The notes: generated by a model not told the origin, from the sequence alone. A stretch of 64,000 bases of DNA from Flavobacteriales bacterium (GCA_947454525.1 CANGJM010000003.1:1-64000), one strand, 5' to 3'. Shown: positions 9,749 through 17,940, counted from the first letter of the stretch. Numbers and translations: made by a program.

Positions 9749-10825
9749 CTATTTCTTGACTTTTTGTAATTGCAACTTGAGGTCTGACTTACTAAACTGA
9801 TTTGGACCTTCTGTTCCCTCATAGAATTTCATCACGTTTCCATTCCATAAATAACATACTCCTGGCACGTTTTTCTCATTGCCAATGGCATTCCAAAACT
9901 CGATGATTTCGATGACTTTATGTGGATACGTTGCACCTGCAAATTTGAAGAAATTGGGTATCTCCTCTGGAGCTTCATCCATGAACAGGATCTGCATTTC
10001 AGGGAAATCCGGGTTCGCTTTTCGCATTTCCGTTAATTCCTTTGCAGTTGCTTGGCAATGTTCACATGATGGCGCGAAAAAACATAAAATTTTCTTTCCT
10101 TGGTCAATGTTCGCATAATACTTCGCAAATCCAGATTTCTTTTGTTTTGGACCAATTGGTTTTTCTGGCGTTTTCACGGTATCTTTTGGATTAACAGTGG
10201 CTATTGGACCGTCAGCAGCTACAGTGGGCGTTGGATTATTTGTGATTGTTGTGGTATCAGAACCAACCGATGGTGTTTCTACAACATCCGTTGGTTTCTT
10301 GAAAATTGGAATCAACATAAACATTGCTAGGATGCAGGCAGTTACAATATTTGTCATGGCTAAATAGTTTGATTTTTTAGGTAGAACTTCATCGTGTTTC
10401 CATAGGAGCAATACGAGCAACCCAATGGATAATACATTTTTCATAATAGCTTGAACGGGAGTCATCGGAAGCAAACTTCCAAAACAACCACAATTTCCTA
10501 CATTTCCTTTTGTTGCTACCTCAATGGACAAATGCACACAAAAAACAGCTAGCATTAAAATAATGGATGGAATCACCCATTTCTTTAAGTTAAATGGAAA
10601 AAGAAGTAAAAAGCCCAAAGCAAATTCGACTCCAATCAAGGTGCGTGAAAAGTACTTTGCCAGCAATTCGGAAAATCCCATTGGGTACAACTGTTGTACT
10701 TCGAACGTAGAAATGGTTCCATACATCGATGGATCTGGAAAGATCTTTCCTAAAGCTGAAATGAGGAAGAGTCCAGCAACGATGATGCGAATGGACCAAG
10801 AACTGATTTTTAACGTTTCTTTCAT
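9749..10825 (-). CDS. MauE/DoxX-type membrane protein fused to a thioredoxin-like domain
   Basis: The N-terminal half (about residues 10-190) has four to five membrane segments and the MauE/DoxX-type motif GNCGCFGSLLPMTP near residue 108. A disordered Thr/Pro/Lys-rich linker (about 200-235) leads to a thioredoxin-like domain with the redox motif CFFAPSCEHCQATAKEL near 250. The domain order matches the Bacteroidota BT_3928-type family, thought to handle thiol-disulfide exchange across the membrane (family knowledge; substrate unknown). The active site is CEHC rather than CGPC. It lies between the DUF1599 gene and tpiA, where Bacteroidota genomes often keep these genes together. Confidence 0.88.
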   Translation of the reverse strand: MKETLKISSWSIRIIVAGLFLISALGKIFPDPSMYGTISTFEVQQLYPMGFSELLAKYFSRTLIGVEFALGFLLLFPFNLKKWVIPSIILMLAVFCVHLSIEVATKGNVGNCGCFGSLLPMTPVQAIMKNVLSIGLLVLLLWKHDEVLPKKSNYLAMTNIVTACILAMFMLIPIFKKPTDVVETPSVGSDTTTITNNPTPTVAADGPIATVNPKDTVKTPEKPIGPKQKKSGFAKYYANIDQGKKILCFFAPSCEHCQATAKELTEMRKANPDFPEMQILFMDEAPEEIPNFFKFAGATYPHKVIEIIEFWNAIGNEKNVPGVCYLWNGNVMKFYEGTEGPNQFSKSDLKLQLQKVKK

Positions 10826-10895
10826 AGCAAAGGTTTTGGTAAATGTAGGAGAAGATTTTATCCGTAAAATGGAATTAACAGCCTCTTAACAAAAA

Positions 10896-11429
10896 TTACT
10901 GCAGGTGAATTAACGCGAAAACACTGTAATTCAACATATCGAAATAATTCCCTTCAATTCCCTCTGAAACAAGTGTTAATCCAGCATTATCTTCGATTTG
11001 TTTGATTCGTAAAACTTTGCTCAAGATTAAATCCGTTAACGAACTGACACGCATATCTCTCCATGCTTCACCATAATCGTGGTTCTTTTTCTGCATCAAT
11101 TCAAATGCTTCTTTCTCTACTTGGCGATAAGCGACGAAAGCCTGTTCAACGGTCATATCATCGTTTATTTTCGCTTCGTGTCGAACTTGAATAATCGCCA
11201 TGATGCAATAGTTTACAATTGCCATGAAGGCATCCTCAAAGGATTCTCCCACCTTATTTTCACCTGTTTCTTGAATGGTGCGTATGCGTTGTGCTTTGAT
11301 GAAAATTTGATCCGTTAGGGAACTTGGACGTAAAATTCTCCAAGATGGACCATAGTCGATAGATTTTTTTTCAAAGATCTCTCGGCAAACATTCATTACA
11401 TTTGTGTATTCAAGTGTCGTTTTTTCCAT
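10896..11429 (-). CDS. DUF1599 (Nmad1-like) protein
   Basis: 177 residues built from two tandem copies of one domain: DYGPSWRILRPSSLTDQI near residue 26 and DYGEAWRDMRVSSLTDLI near residue 119, each followed by an R-I-x-x-I-E helix. This double repeat is the mark of DUF1599, also called nucleotide modification associated domain 1. The molecular role is not established; a link to nucleotide or pteridine metabolism is only suggested by its position next to folP. It heads the minus-strand operon and starts only 9 nt from the divergent folP start, so its promoter must lie within folP or be shared. Confidence 0.88.
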   Translation of the reverse strand: MEKTTLEYTNVMNVCREIFEKKSIDYGPSWRILRPSSLTDQIFIKAQRIRTIQETGENKVGESFEDAFMAIVNYCIMAIIQVRHEAKINDDMTVEQAFVAYRQVEKEAFELMQKKNHDYGEAWRDMRVSSLTDLILSKVLRIKQIEDNAGLTLVSEGIEGNYFDMLNYSVFALIHLQ

Positions 11430-11438
11430 GTATTCAGT

Positions 11439-12290
11439 ATGATATCAAACACTTCTTTCCGCATTAGTCGCTTTATTCAATGTAAAGGACAACTGCATGA
11501 TTTCAGCAACCCAAAGATAATGGGAATTCTGAATATGACGCCAGATTCCTTTTACGAAAAAAGCCGAAAGACCTTGAGTGATGACTTCCTAAATGAAGTT
11601 TCCGCGATGATTCAGGCTGGAGCTGATATCATCGATATCGGTGCGAGTAGCACACGTCCGGGAGCTCAAACCCCAAGTGCAAGCGAAGAACTTTCCCGAT
11701 TAGCAAACGTATTTCCATTGCTACGCAAAGAATTCCCGAACATTTTATTGTCGGTTGACACCTTTTATGGAGAGGTAGCCGATTATGCGTTAACTCATGG
11801 TGCCGACATCGTTAATGATATTTCCGGCGGCCAATTCGACCCTGAGATATGGGGAGTTGTTGCCAAACATCAAGCACCATATGTACTGACGTATCATAGA
11901 GGAGAAAAGTCGAACCTTGGAACTTCGTATGTTTCCAATCATTTTATGATGGATGTCCTTCGGTATTTTTCTCAAAAAATCTCCGATTTAGAAAAACAGG
12001 GAGTGTATAACATCATCTTAGACCCTGGATTTGGCTTTGGGAAATCCCTCGAAGAAAACTACGAATTGATTCGTTCTTTCGACATGCTTCACCTCTTTGA
12101 AAAGCCAATATTGGTAGGGATTTCAAGAAAATCAATGATTCGCGAAATTTTGAAAGTTGACGTTGAAAATTCCTTGAATGGAACAAGTGCGCTTCATGCA
12201 CTTTTATTGACAAAAAACGCACATGTTTTTCGTGTTCACGATGTTCCTGAAATGAATGAAGTTCGTACTTTGATGGATGCAAGTCGCTAA
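11439..12290 (+). CDS. folP: Dihydropteroate synthase
   Basis: Condenses p-aminobenzoate with hydroxymethyl-dihydropterin pyrophosphate in folate synthesis; target of sulfonamides. 283 residues with the canonical set: IMGILNMTPDSFY near residue 27, DIGASSTRPGA near 66, DIVNDISGG near 129, ILDPGFGFGKS near 192, LVGISRKSMI near 221 and NGTSALHALLL near 243. The N-terminal stretch before the first motif matches the usual Bacteroidota enzyme, which supports the ATG at 11439. Divergent from the DUF1599 gene with a 9-nt gap; the next gene downstream is a separate T9SS unit. Confidence 0.97.
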   Translation: MISNTSFRISRFIQCKGQLHDFSNPKIMGILNMTPDSFYEKSRKTLSDDFLNEVSAMIQAGADIIDIGASSTRPGAQTPSASEELSRLANVFPLLRKEFPNILLSVDTFYGEVADYALTHGADIVNDISGGQFDPEIWGVVAKHQAPYVLTYHRGEKSNLGTSYVSNHFMMDVLRYFSQKISDLEKQGVYNIILDPGFGFGKSLEENYELIRSFDMLHLFEKPILVGISRKSMIREILKVDVENSLNGTSALHALLLTKNAHVFRVHDVPEMNEVRTLMDASR

Positions 12291-12353
12291 ATCATTATGC
12301 AATTGAAACTTTTTTGCTTACTTTCGTATTATTGAATTAACTTTTCAAGCTAT

Positions 12354-13310
12354 ATGAAATCAATTTTCCTCTTTGCTGCCTTGTGTTTTACGCAACTTGC
12401 TTTTGCTCAAGCACCAAGTGCAAACTTCACTATTTCAGATGAAGATTTAATCCTTTGTGAAGGTGACTGTATTTATGTAACCAACAACTCTACAGGTAGT
12501 GACTTAACGTATTTGTGGTCATTTCAAGGAGCAACACCAGCTACCTATGTCGGACAAAATCCAGGTCCAATTTGTTTCCCTGTTGCAAGTGGTTCGACAC
12601 CGTTCTCCATTACATTAGTTGCAACAAATGCTTCAGGTGTAACGAGTACTTTATCTCAATTCGTCATTGTGAATACCACACCGACAATAAACTTAACTCT
12701 TTCTGATACAACGGCAGGTGCATATGTAGTAATCAACGACACAACCATTAACATGTATCAAAATGCTTACTTGTATGCGGAAGGGACACCAACAGGTGGA
12801 AACTTATACTGGTATCCAAGTGGAGTGGTTTCGGATAGTCTTTTAGGTTGTGCTCCATGTATTGCAGGTGATTCATTAACGGTGAATCCATTCTTTACAA
12901 CAAACTATGTTGCCACATACACGTTGAATGGCTGTTCTGTTTCTGATACGGTTTTAGTTACCGTTAACTTTGCTTCACAAGTGAAAGTTGAACTTCCAAA
13001 CTCTTTCTCTCCAAATGGAGATGGTGAAAATGATTTCTTCCGTGTTTTGACGAACGTTGATAAAGATCAAAACTTCACCAACAATGCGAATAATGGATTC
13101 CAAGAAGGTGGAGCAATTGCAGAGATCGACTTAAGAGTTTACAACCGCTATGGACAAATGGTTTTTAGAACCACGAATCCACATGAAGGATGGGACGGTA
13201 CATTTAAAGGAAAACCATTGAATCCAGCAACTTACACATACATTTTAAACTTCAGAACCATTGACGGTCGTTCAGATGATCGCTCAGGAAATGTTACTTT
13301 ATTTAGATAA
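12354..13310 (+). CDS. Secreted PKD-like protein with T9SS type B (CHU_C) sorting domain
   Basis: 318 residues. A signal peptide (MKSIFLFAALCFTQLAFAQ) is followed by a PKD/Ig-like segment (about 20-115, with YLWSFQGATPATYVG) and a second beta-rich part. The C-terminal 90 residues are a gliding-motility type B sorting domain: LPNSFSPNGDGENDFFRV, RVYNRYGQMVF, GWDGTFKGKPLNPATY and a final VTLFR. Such domains direct export through the type IX system, and in family knowledge they need a co-encoded SprF-like partner, exactly what follows 5 nt downstream. Probably a cell-surface protein; ligand unknown. Confidence 0.93.
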   Translation: MKSIFLFAALCFTQLAFAQAPSANFTISDEDLILCEGDCIYVTNNSTGSDLTYLWSFQGATPATYVGQNPGPICFPVASGSTPFSITLVATNASGVTSTLSQFVIVNTTPTINLTLSDTTAGAYVVINDTTINMYQNAYLYAEGTPTGGNLYWYPSGVVSDSLLGCAPCIAGDSLTVNPFFTTNYVATYTLNGCSVSDTVLVTVNFASQVKVELPNSFSPNGDGENDFFRVLTNVDKDQNFTNNANNGFQEGGAIAEIDLRVYNRYGQMVFRTTNPHEGWDGTFKGKPLNPATYTYILNFRTIDGRSDDRSGNVTLFR

Positions 13311-13315
13311 TACCT

Positions 13316-14329
13316 ATGAAAAGAATGATCCTTTTTTCGGCAACTGCTTTGTGTTTTTTACAAGCAAGTGCCCAACAAGATAAAAACATCAGTGCTTGGT
13401 ATCAATCTCAGGTATTGTATAATCCAGCTGCGGTAGCAACCGGAGCAGAAGATTACAGCATCTTTACCAATTACCGTTCACAATGGTTAACCGTTCCACA
13501 AGCTGGAATGAGAACCAACACCTTAAACGCAGAGTTTAAAATCCGTGATGGTGTAATGGGCAGAAACAGCTTTGGCGTTGGATTATCTGCGGTAAATGAC
13601 CAGACAGGAGACGCGAGCTTAATGACAACAAGCGTATCTATTCCGTTTAACTACACGATTGCTTTAGATCGCAATAACAAATTCTCTGTTGGACTTTCTC
13701 CTGGATTCTACCAACAAAGTGTTGACCGTGGAACACAAACATGGGAAAATGAATGGAATGGAATTGGATTCTTTTCCTCTCCTAATACTGAGTTGAGTTT
13801 GAATAGTTCGTATGCAACGATTGATTTAGGTACTGGTTTATACTACCAACATACCACAAGAAATAAATCAATGTTTTACGCAGGATATGCATTGAACCAC
13901 TTAACACGTCAAAAAATTGCGTTTTCATTCGGTGGAGATAAAATGTACATGAACATGGTTGTCCAAGCTGGTGCGGATCTCACGACGAAAAGAAGAGACT
14001 TCCACGTTCAACCAAGCATGATTTTCTTCAGAACAGGACCTTCATACAATTTCACAGCGGGTGTATCCTTTGAACACACGATTAAAGAAGGATCAGAGAT
14101 TACCAACATCAATAAATCAAACAATGTGACTTATGGTGTATATTACCGTCACAATGATGCGGTTGTTGCAACTGTTGGAATGAAAATAAAGGGGATTAAA
14201 TTTGGATTAGCATTCGACGCGAACTACTCGAAATTGAGTCAAGCAACAAGCAGCGTAGGAGCTGTGGAAGTTTACTTCAAGTCCCTACTCTACTACAAAA
14301 AAATGAACCACAGAGGAAAATTGAAATAA
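13316..14329 (+). CDS. PorP/SprF-family T9SS outer-membrane protein
   Basis: 337 residues with a signal peptide ending ASAQQ. The PorP/SprF opening follows (SAWYQSQVLYNPAAVATG, then YRSQWLTVPQAG), then a beta-barrel-like alternation to the end (final strand EVYFKSLLYYKKMN). Family members associate with the T9SS and help secrete or attach type B CTD cargo such as SprB. The type B cargo gene lies immediately upstream with a 5-nt gap, so the pair is a cargo-partner operon, closed by the terminator downstream. Confidence 0.93.
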   Translation: MKRMILFSATALCFLQASAQQDKNISAWYQSQVLYNPAAVATGAEDYSIFTNYRSQWLTVPQAGMRTNTLNAEFKIRDGVMGRNSFGVGLSAVNDQTGDASLMTTSVSIPFNYTIALDRNNKFSVGLSPGFYQQSVDRGTQTWENEWNGIGFFSSPNTELSLNSSYATIDLGTGLYYQHTTRNKSMFYAGYALNHLTRQKIAFSFGGDKMYMNMVVQAGADLTTKRRDFHVQPSMIFFRTGPSYNFTAGVSFEHTIKEGSEITNINKSNNVTYGVYYRHNDAVVATVGMKIKGIKFGLAFDANYSKLSQATSSVGAVEVYFKSLLYYKKMNHRGKLK

Positions 14330-14342
14330 GAAAAATCTAAGA

Positions 14343-14380
14343 AAAAAAAGTCCCGACATTGCTGTCGGGACTTTTTTTTA
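14343..14380 (+). terminator. Strong Rho-independent terminator after the T9SS operon
   Basis: AAGTCCCGACA / TTGC / TGTCGGGACTT hairpin, A-rich before and a run of eight T after. It ends the type B cargo - PorP/SprF operon and, being symmetric with A and T runs, could also work on the other strand. Confidence 0.92.
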
Positions 14381-14538
14381 TTTCAGAAATTTCAGTGGAT
14401 TAAATCTGATCCCAATAGTCCATGTTTTATCAAATCGCTAATCTCACCACTGGGATAAAATCCATAGCAAGGGTTGTTTCTTCGTCTTGAACAACTAATT
14501 CTTGCTTGTCCTCAAATAGATACTAAAAAACGGGGCAT
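14381..14538. other. Short intergenic stretch with no supported gene
   Basis: Between the terminator and the HTH gene stop. The minus strand has two overlapping protein-like stretches in different frames (one reading VVQDEETTLAMDFIPVVRL, the other PSGEISDLIKHGLL), neither preceded by a start codon. This may be a decayed gene remnant or chance; no function can be supported. Confidence 0.35.
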
Positions 14539-14796
14539 TTACACCAAATGAAATTCACAGCGCGGACAATTTTTTCTACCTTCAATACTTTGAAAAAGCT
14601 CACCAATACTCGTATCTAAGGCCATGCATATCTGATGCAATAACATGATCGAGACGTTTTGGTCGCCTTTCAGTATGCGACGAATTGTTTTTTCGTCCAC
14701 ATCTGCTGAATAGGAGAAATCTAATTTTGAAGGATAACGATCCATGTAGCGAATGTTAATTTCAATGGCCAATTTTTCAAGAATTTCCTTCGACAT
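14539..14796 (-). CDS. XRE/Cro-like helix-turn-helix regulator
   Basis: 85 residues from the ATG at 14796 (MSKEILEKLAIEIN). An upstream in-frame extension to 14883 would overlap the divergent pqqD-like gene and swallow its promoter, so it is rejected. A HTH of the Xre type lies at about residues 25-75 (SYSADVDEKTIRRILKGDQNVSIMLL... helix), followed by a C-terminal tail with a CPRC pair. It is divergent from the PqqD cassette, with a perfect 14-bp palindrome in the 77-nt gap, so it probably regulates itself and the cassette (inference). Family members are DNA-binding transcription regulators. Confidence 0.75.
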   Translation of the reverse strand: MSKEILEKLAIEINIRYMDRYPSKLDFSYSADVDEKTIRRILKGDQNVSIMLLHQICMALDTSIGELFQSIEGRKNCPRCEFHLV

Positions 14797-14830
14797 GAAC
14801 CAAAAATCGTTGGATTTAGAAAAGTTACCT

Positions 14831-14844
14831 CGGCATATATGCCG
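14831..14844. promoter_or_regulatory. Perfect 14-bp palindrome, candidate operator
   Basis: CGGCATATATGCCG lies between the divergent HTH gene (start 14796) and the PqqD-like gene (start 14874), 30 nt upstream of the latter. Position and symmetry fit a dimeric HTH repressor site. Binding is inferred, not shown. Confidence 0.6.
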
Positions 14845-14873
14845 TTTATATAAAAAAACAATATTTTTATGCC

Positions 14874-15161
14874 ATGAAAGCACTCATCACCTCCATTTGT
14901 CAAGAAAAAAGTCATTTCGTTTGTCGTCAAACAGGTGAGGAACTGTTATTGATTCCCTTAAAGGACAATGTGGCGGACTTCAATCAATACCTTACCTTGA
15001 ACGAAGTCGGTGCTTTTATTTGGGAGAATCTGGAGGAGGGAGACGATGAAGCTACGCTCGTGGCAAAAATATGCACTGAATTTGAAGCCAATGAAGATGA
15101 CGTGCTGGAAGATCTCCGTGCATTTTTAGAAAAACTGCGCACCTATTTGGAAATCCAATGA
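14874..15161 (+). CDS. PqqD-family protein (RiPP recognition-type domain)
   Basis: 95 residues. The core DFNQYLTLNEVGAFIWENLEEG with the following acidic helix and second helix pair (DDEATLVAKICTEFE, VLEDLRAFLEKL) is the PqqD fold. PqqD domains bind leader peptides of ribosomally made, modified peptides and present them to the tailoring enzyme; lasso-peptide B1 proteins are relatives (family knowledge). The stop overlaps the next start by 4 nt, so it is translationally coupled to the HPr-kinase-like gene. No radical-SAM enzyme, asparagine synthetase-like cyclase or transglutaminase-like B2 protease lies nearby, so the pathway is unassigned. Confidence 0.85.
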   Translation: MKALITSICQEKSHFVCRQTGEELLLIPLKDNVADFNQYLTLNEVGAFIWENLEEGDDEATLVAKICTEFEANEDDVLEDLRAFLEKLRTYLEIQ

Positions 15162-16099
15162 TTACGCAAGAACCGATTCATGTGAAAATTGCTGAGTTCA
15201 TCCTGGCCTTGAATGTCCCGGAGGATGTTTCGTTTGTGTTGGATGGGGGATTTGAAGGATTTTTAGCAGAGCGATCCGCCGCGGCGGAAGAGCGAGAAAT
15301 AGAGCGAGAGCGATCCGCCTTCGCTGAAGCTTCGGTGGATGAACGTGCAGATTTAAGGATTTTCTGTCATGTGGGCTGTGCGAATGCACCGAAATCATGG
15401 GGGAAGGAGATTTATAGCGCTGAAAATGAAGAACAAGCGCTATGGACGATTTACGAAGCAGATGGTGGAATTTGCATTCATGTGAATGATTCCGAGGAAT
15501 TGACGCGATTGCAGCACATTGCCTTTTACCAAGAAGAGAAGCAAGAGTGGACCATTTATTCGGACTTGAACGCAAATCAAGAATTGGAGTCCTTGCGTTA
15601 CCCGATGTTGCCCTTGATTTTATATTATTTGACGACAAAAACAGAGTCCTTGTTGGTGCATGCTTCCGGTGTGTTTGACGGTGAACATGGACGCATTTTC
15701 TCTGGATTCAGTGGCGTGGGAAAAAGCACGATGGCTGGAATTTGGGAAAGCGCTGGAGCAATGTTGATTAACGACGACCGACTGATGTTGCGCAAACTTG
15801 ACGGACGCTGGTGGATGTTCAATACGCCCATGTATTACACGGATGTCCCCAAGAAAGCTCCCTTGGATTTCATTTACCTACCTTTTCACCATCCCGAAAA
15901 CACCTATGAACGAGGGAATGGCATTCAAATGAGCATGCGTTTCATGGCACATTGCATTCAGCATGGATACAACGCTGCTCATGTTCAATGGCATTTGAAT
16001 CAACTCATGGACATCAGCACGGAAATTCCCATTACGCGTTTGGGCGTCGTTCCAAATGCGGAAGTACTGACCTTTATCAAGCAGCATGAACAAGCGTGA
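15158..16099 (+). CDS. HPr-kinase-like P-loop protein carrying an in-frame repeat insertion
   Basis: 313 residues. The C-terminal half is HPr-kinase/PEPCK-like: LLVHASGVF then a Walker A loop GFSGVGKST at 183-191, NDDRLMLR at 205-212, and an aromatic MYYTDVPKKAPLDFIYL segment. Homologues phosphorylate proteins or, in some lasso-peptide clusters, a serine of the peptide (family knowledge). Residues about 38-65 (AERSAAAEEREIERER, SAFAEASVDERA) are encoded by a hairpin repeat also found outside genes in this window; they are not expected in the family and probably form a solvent-exposed loop. It overlaps pqqD-like by 4 nt and the nucleotidyltransferase gene by 14 nt. The substrate is unknown; the 58-codon peptide at 20681-20857 is a candidate. 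Confidence 0.85.
   Translation: MITQEPIHVKIAEFILALNVPEDVSFVLDGGFEGFLAERSAAAEEREIERERSAFAEASVDERADLRIFCHVGCANAPKSWGKEIYSAENEEQALWTIYEADGGICIHVNDSEELTRLQHIAFYQEEKQEWTIYSDLNANQELESLRYPMLPLILYYLTTKTESLLVHASGVFDGEHGRIFSGFSGVGKSTMAGIWESAGAMLINDDRLMLRKLDGRWWMFNTPMYYTDVPKKAPLDFIYLPFHHPENTYERGNGIQMSMRFMAHCIQHGYNAAHVQWHLNQLMDISTEIPITRLGVVPNAEVLTFIKQHEQA
15266..15349 (+). repeat. Hairpin repeat element inserted in frame in a protein gene
   Basis: Two hairpins in tandem: the perfect palindrome TCCGCCGCGGCGGA at 15275-15288, and ATCCGCC...GGTGGAT at 15313-15340, whose 28 nt differ at three positions from the reverse complement of 17993-18020. They are joined by GAGCGAGAAATAGAGCGAGAGCG. The 84 nt are a multiple of three and encode no stop in this frame (serine-alanine-phenylalanine-alanine-type peptide plus Glu-Arg pairs). 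Confidence 0.85.
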
Positions 16100-17186
16100 G
16101 CAATTCGAGGATACCCTTGATGTAGAAGCGCGCTTTTTGGTCGGAATTCTTTGTGCGCATGTACGACAGGAAGCCTTGCCTGTGATTCCAGAAAGGCTCA
16201 TCTGGCAGAAATTTATTCAACTTTGCTACGCGACGCATTATGCAGGAATCATCAGTGACCTCATCAGAGCATACGATTCAACTAAGATTCCGGAAGAGGT
16301 CTTTCAGCAATTGAAATCCTATCAGCTGCGTGTCTTGACTTCCAACGAACGTTTATTGCATCAATATGCGTCCTTGAAACAGATCGCTAACGAACAGCAA
16401 TTGACACTGTATCCCTTGAAAGGAATTACCTTGATGCCTCATTTGTACGAACGACCTTATCACCGACATATTTCGGACATTGATGTCCTAATTGACAACA
16501 AAGACCTTTTGAAGTGGGAAAACCTTCTTAAAACGCAAGGATTTGACATCAAACGCCGTCATGCCAAGTCACGTTTTCACGAGCAGATGAACTTGAAATA
16601 CGATCCCTTGCAAGCGTTTAAACAGCAGACCGTGGTAGACTTTCACGTTTCCTTAAATTCGGGATTTCACCAAATTGACTTGCCCATCGCTTCCTTGATG
16701 GAAAATCATGAAACTTCCCACGAATTAAATCCAATAGATCAGTTCATCTTTGTCTGCCTTCACGCGTATAAGCATCTGTACTACGGACAGTTAAATGTCC
16801 TGCATTTAATGGATATTTTCTTGATGAACAAACAGATTTCCACATCAGAGCTATGGACACGTTGCGAACACTTTAAGTGCACAAAGGAAGTTCAGGAAGC
16901 ACTTGACCTTTCGTTATTTTTCTTCGGAGATTCGAGCAAACAAATTCCCAACTGGCAAGCATTCGTCTTACAAAAGGAATTAATGGCGCTTCCTCTCACA
17001 ATGCGCATGCGCCAACTCTTTTTTTACCGCAAGCACCTACGGATTCCAGTTTCATGGAAGAACCTTCCCTCCTATCTGTGGTTTCAGGTTTTCCCCAGTG
17101 CGGCGTATTTGCGTCAAAGCGATGGAAAATCGAGTTATGTGGTGAATTGGTGGAGTCGTTGCATACGCTTGATCTTGAATCGTTGA
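16086..17186 (+). CDS. Nucleotidyltransferase-family protein (NTP_transf_5 / PF14907-like)
   Basis: 366 residues. Core signature LYPLKGITLMPHLY near residue 108, then HRHISDIDVLID with the metal-binding Asp131/Asp133, then the downstream VVDFHVSLNSGF. This arrangement is typical of the uncharacterised nucleotidyltransferase family that accompanies PqqD and HPr-kinase-like genes in several peptide-modification loci; relatives in lasso clusters extend phosphorylation (family knowledge). The 14-nt overlap with the kinase gene points to co-translation. No terminator is obvious after it. The nucleotide donor and acceptor are unknown. Confidence 0.85.
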   Translation: MNKREQFEDTLDVEARFLVGILCAHVRQEALPVIPERLIWQKFIQLCYATHYAGIISDLIRAYDSTKIPEEVFQQLKSYQLRVLTSNERLLHQYASLKQIANEQQLTLYPLKGITLMPHLYERPYHRHISDIDVLIDNKDLLKWENLLKTQGFDIKRRHAKSRFHEQMNLKYDPLQAFKQQTVVDFHVSLNSGFHQIDLPIASLMENHETSHELNPIDQFIFVCLHAYKHLYYGQLNVLHLMDIFLMNKQISTSELWTRCEHFKCTKEVQEALDLSLFFFGDSSKQIPNWQAFVLQKELMALPLTMRMRQLFFYRKHLRIPVSWKNLPSYLWFQVFPSAAYLRQSDGKSSYVVNWWSRCIRLILNR

Positions 17187-17260
17187 GGTAGACGTTTTCA
17201 GATGACCAATTCGGGCATCAAGATTGGGATTCGGGACGGTGTTTATATGTTGAAATATTG

Positions 17261-17268
17261 TATATTTG
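17261..17268 (+). promoter_or_regulatory. Bacteroidota-type -7 element for the toxin-antitoxin operon
   Basis: TATATTTG is an exact TAnnTTTG match eight nt before the mntA-like ATG. No convincing -33 TTTG at the usual distance, so only the -7 box is claimed. A very short leader is predicted. Confidence 0.45.
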
Positions 17269-17275
17269 ACATCAC

Positions 17276-17581
17276 ATGTTACCGTTAATTGAACATAAAA
17301 TAACTGAGTTACGAAATCTTTGCAAAGCGTTCGATGTTGCGCGCATGTATGTTTTTGGTTCAGCCAGTACTGGAGAACATACCGCCAACAGTGATATTGA
17401 TTTACTGATTTCCTTCAAGGATTTATCCTTCGAAAAGTATACCGACAACTATTTTGAATTACACGAACAACTAGAGTTATTGCTTGAAAAAAAGGTTGAT
17501 TTAATTACGGAAAGATCACTTAGCAACCCTTATTTTATTGCAAGTTTAGAAGATTCTAAAAAATTGATTTATGTCGCATGA
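17276..17581 (+). CDS. mntA: MntA-like nucleotidyltransferase antitoxin
   Basis: 101 residues. A minimal nucleotidyltransferase with the signature GSASTGEHTANSDIDLLI: GS at residues 28-29, exactly ten residues, then Asp40 and Asp42. MntA proteins AMPylate the tyrosine of their partner HepT and so neutralise it (family knowledge). The stop lies inside the start region of the hepT-like gene (11-nt overlap), the usual arrangement. The pair sits directly downstream of the PqqD cassette but has its own -7 promoter box. Confidence 0.88.
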   Translation: MLPLIEHKITELRNLCKAFDVARMYVFGSASTGEHTANSDIDLLISFKDLSFEKYTDNYFELHEQLELLLEKKVDLITERSLSNPYFIASLEDSKKLIYVA

Positions 17582-17903
17582 TGTAAAAAAATACGTGCTA
17601 GATATTTCGAATGCCATTGACTCGATTTATGAATTCCTTGGGCCTAAAAGAAATTTCAATTCCTATGAATCCAATAAACTTCTGCGACGCGCAGTGGAAA
17701 GGGAACTTGAAATTATTGGAGAAGCCGTAAACCGTTTGATTAAGCTAGATTCTACGCTTGAGATTTCAAATGCACGCAGAATAGTTAACCTCAGGAATTG
17801 GGTAATTCATTCTTATGATAATGTTGACAATGTGATTATTTGGGGCATTATTGAAAAGGACCTGCCATTATTACAAGCGGAGATTAAAAAATACCTCAAC
17901 TAA
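17571..17903 (+). CDS. hepT: HepT-like HEPN ribonuclease toxin
   Basis: 110 residues, all helical. It carries the HEPN active-site motif R-x4-H-x-Y as RNWVIHSY (Arg75, His80, Tyr82), with the upstream helix RRAVERELEIIGEAVNRL typical of DUF86/HepT. HepT cleaves RNA (tRNA in studied cases), and its motif tyrosine is the AMPylation target of MntA. Motif intact, so the toxin is probably functional. Overlaps mntA by 11 nt. Confidence 0.9.
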   Translation: MSHDVKKYVLDISNAIDSIYEFLGPKRNFNSYESNKLLRRAVERELEIIGEAVNRLIKLDSTLEISNARRIVNLRNWVIHSYDNVDNVIIWGIIEKDLPLLQAEIKKYLN

Positions 17904-17940
17904 GTTGGCTGTTTTTTTTATGACTATTATTTGACACTAC

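Noticed and set aside
14381..14538. Small minus-strand gene after the HTH gene
   Set aside because: Protein-like stretches occur in two frames but neither has a start codon; at most a decayed remnant.
14796..14883. Longer start for the HTH gene
   Set aside because: It would overlap the PqqD-like start and include the candidate operator; the residues added are not HTH-like.
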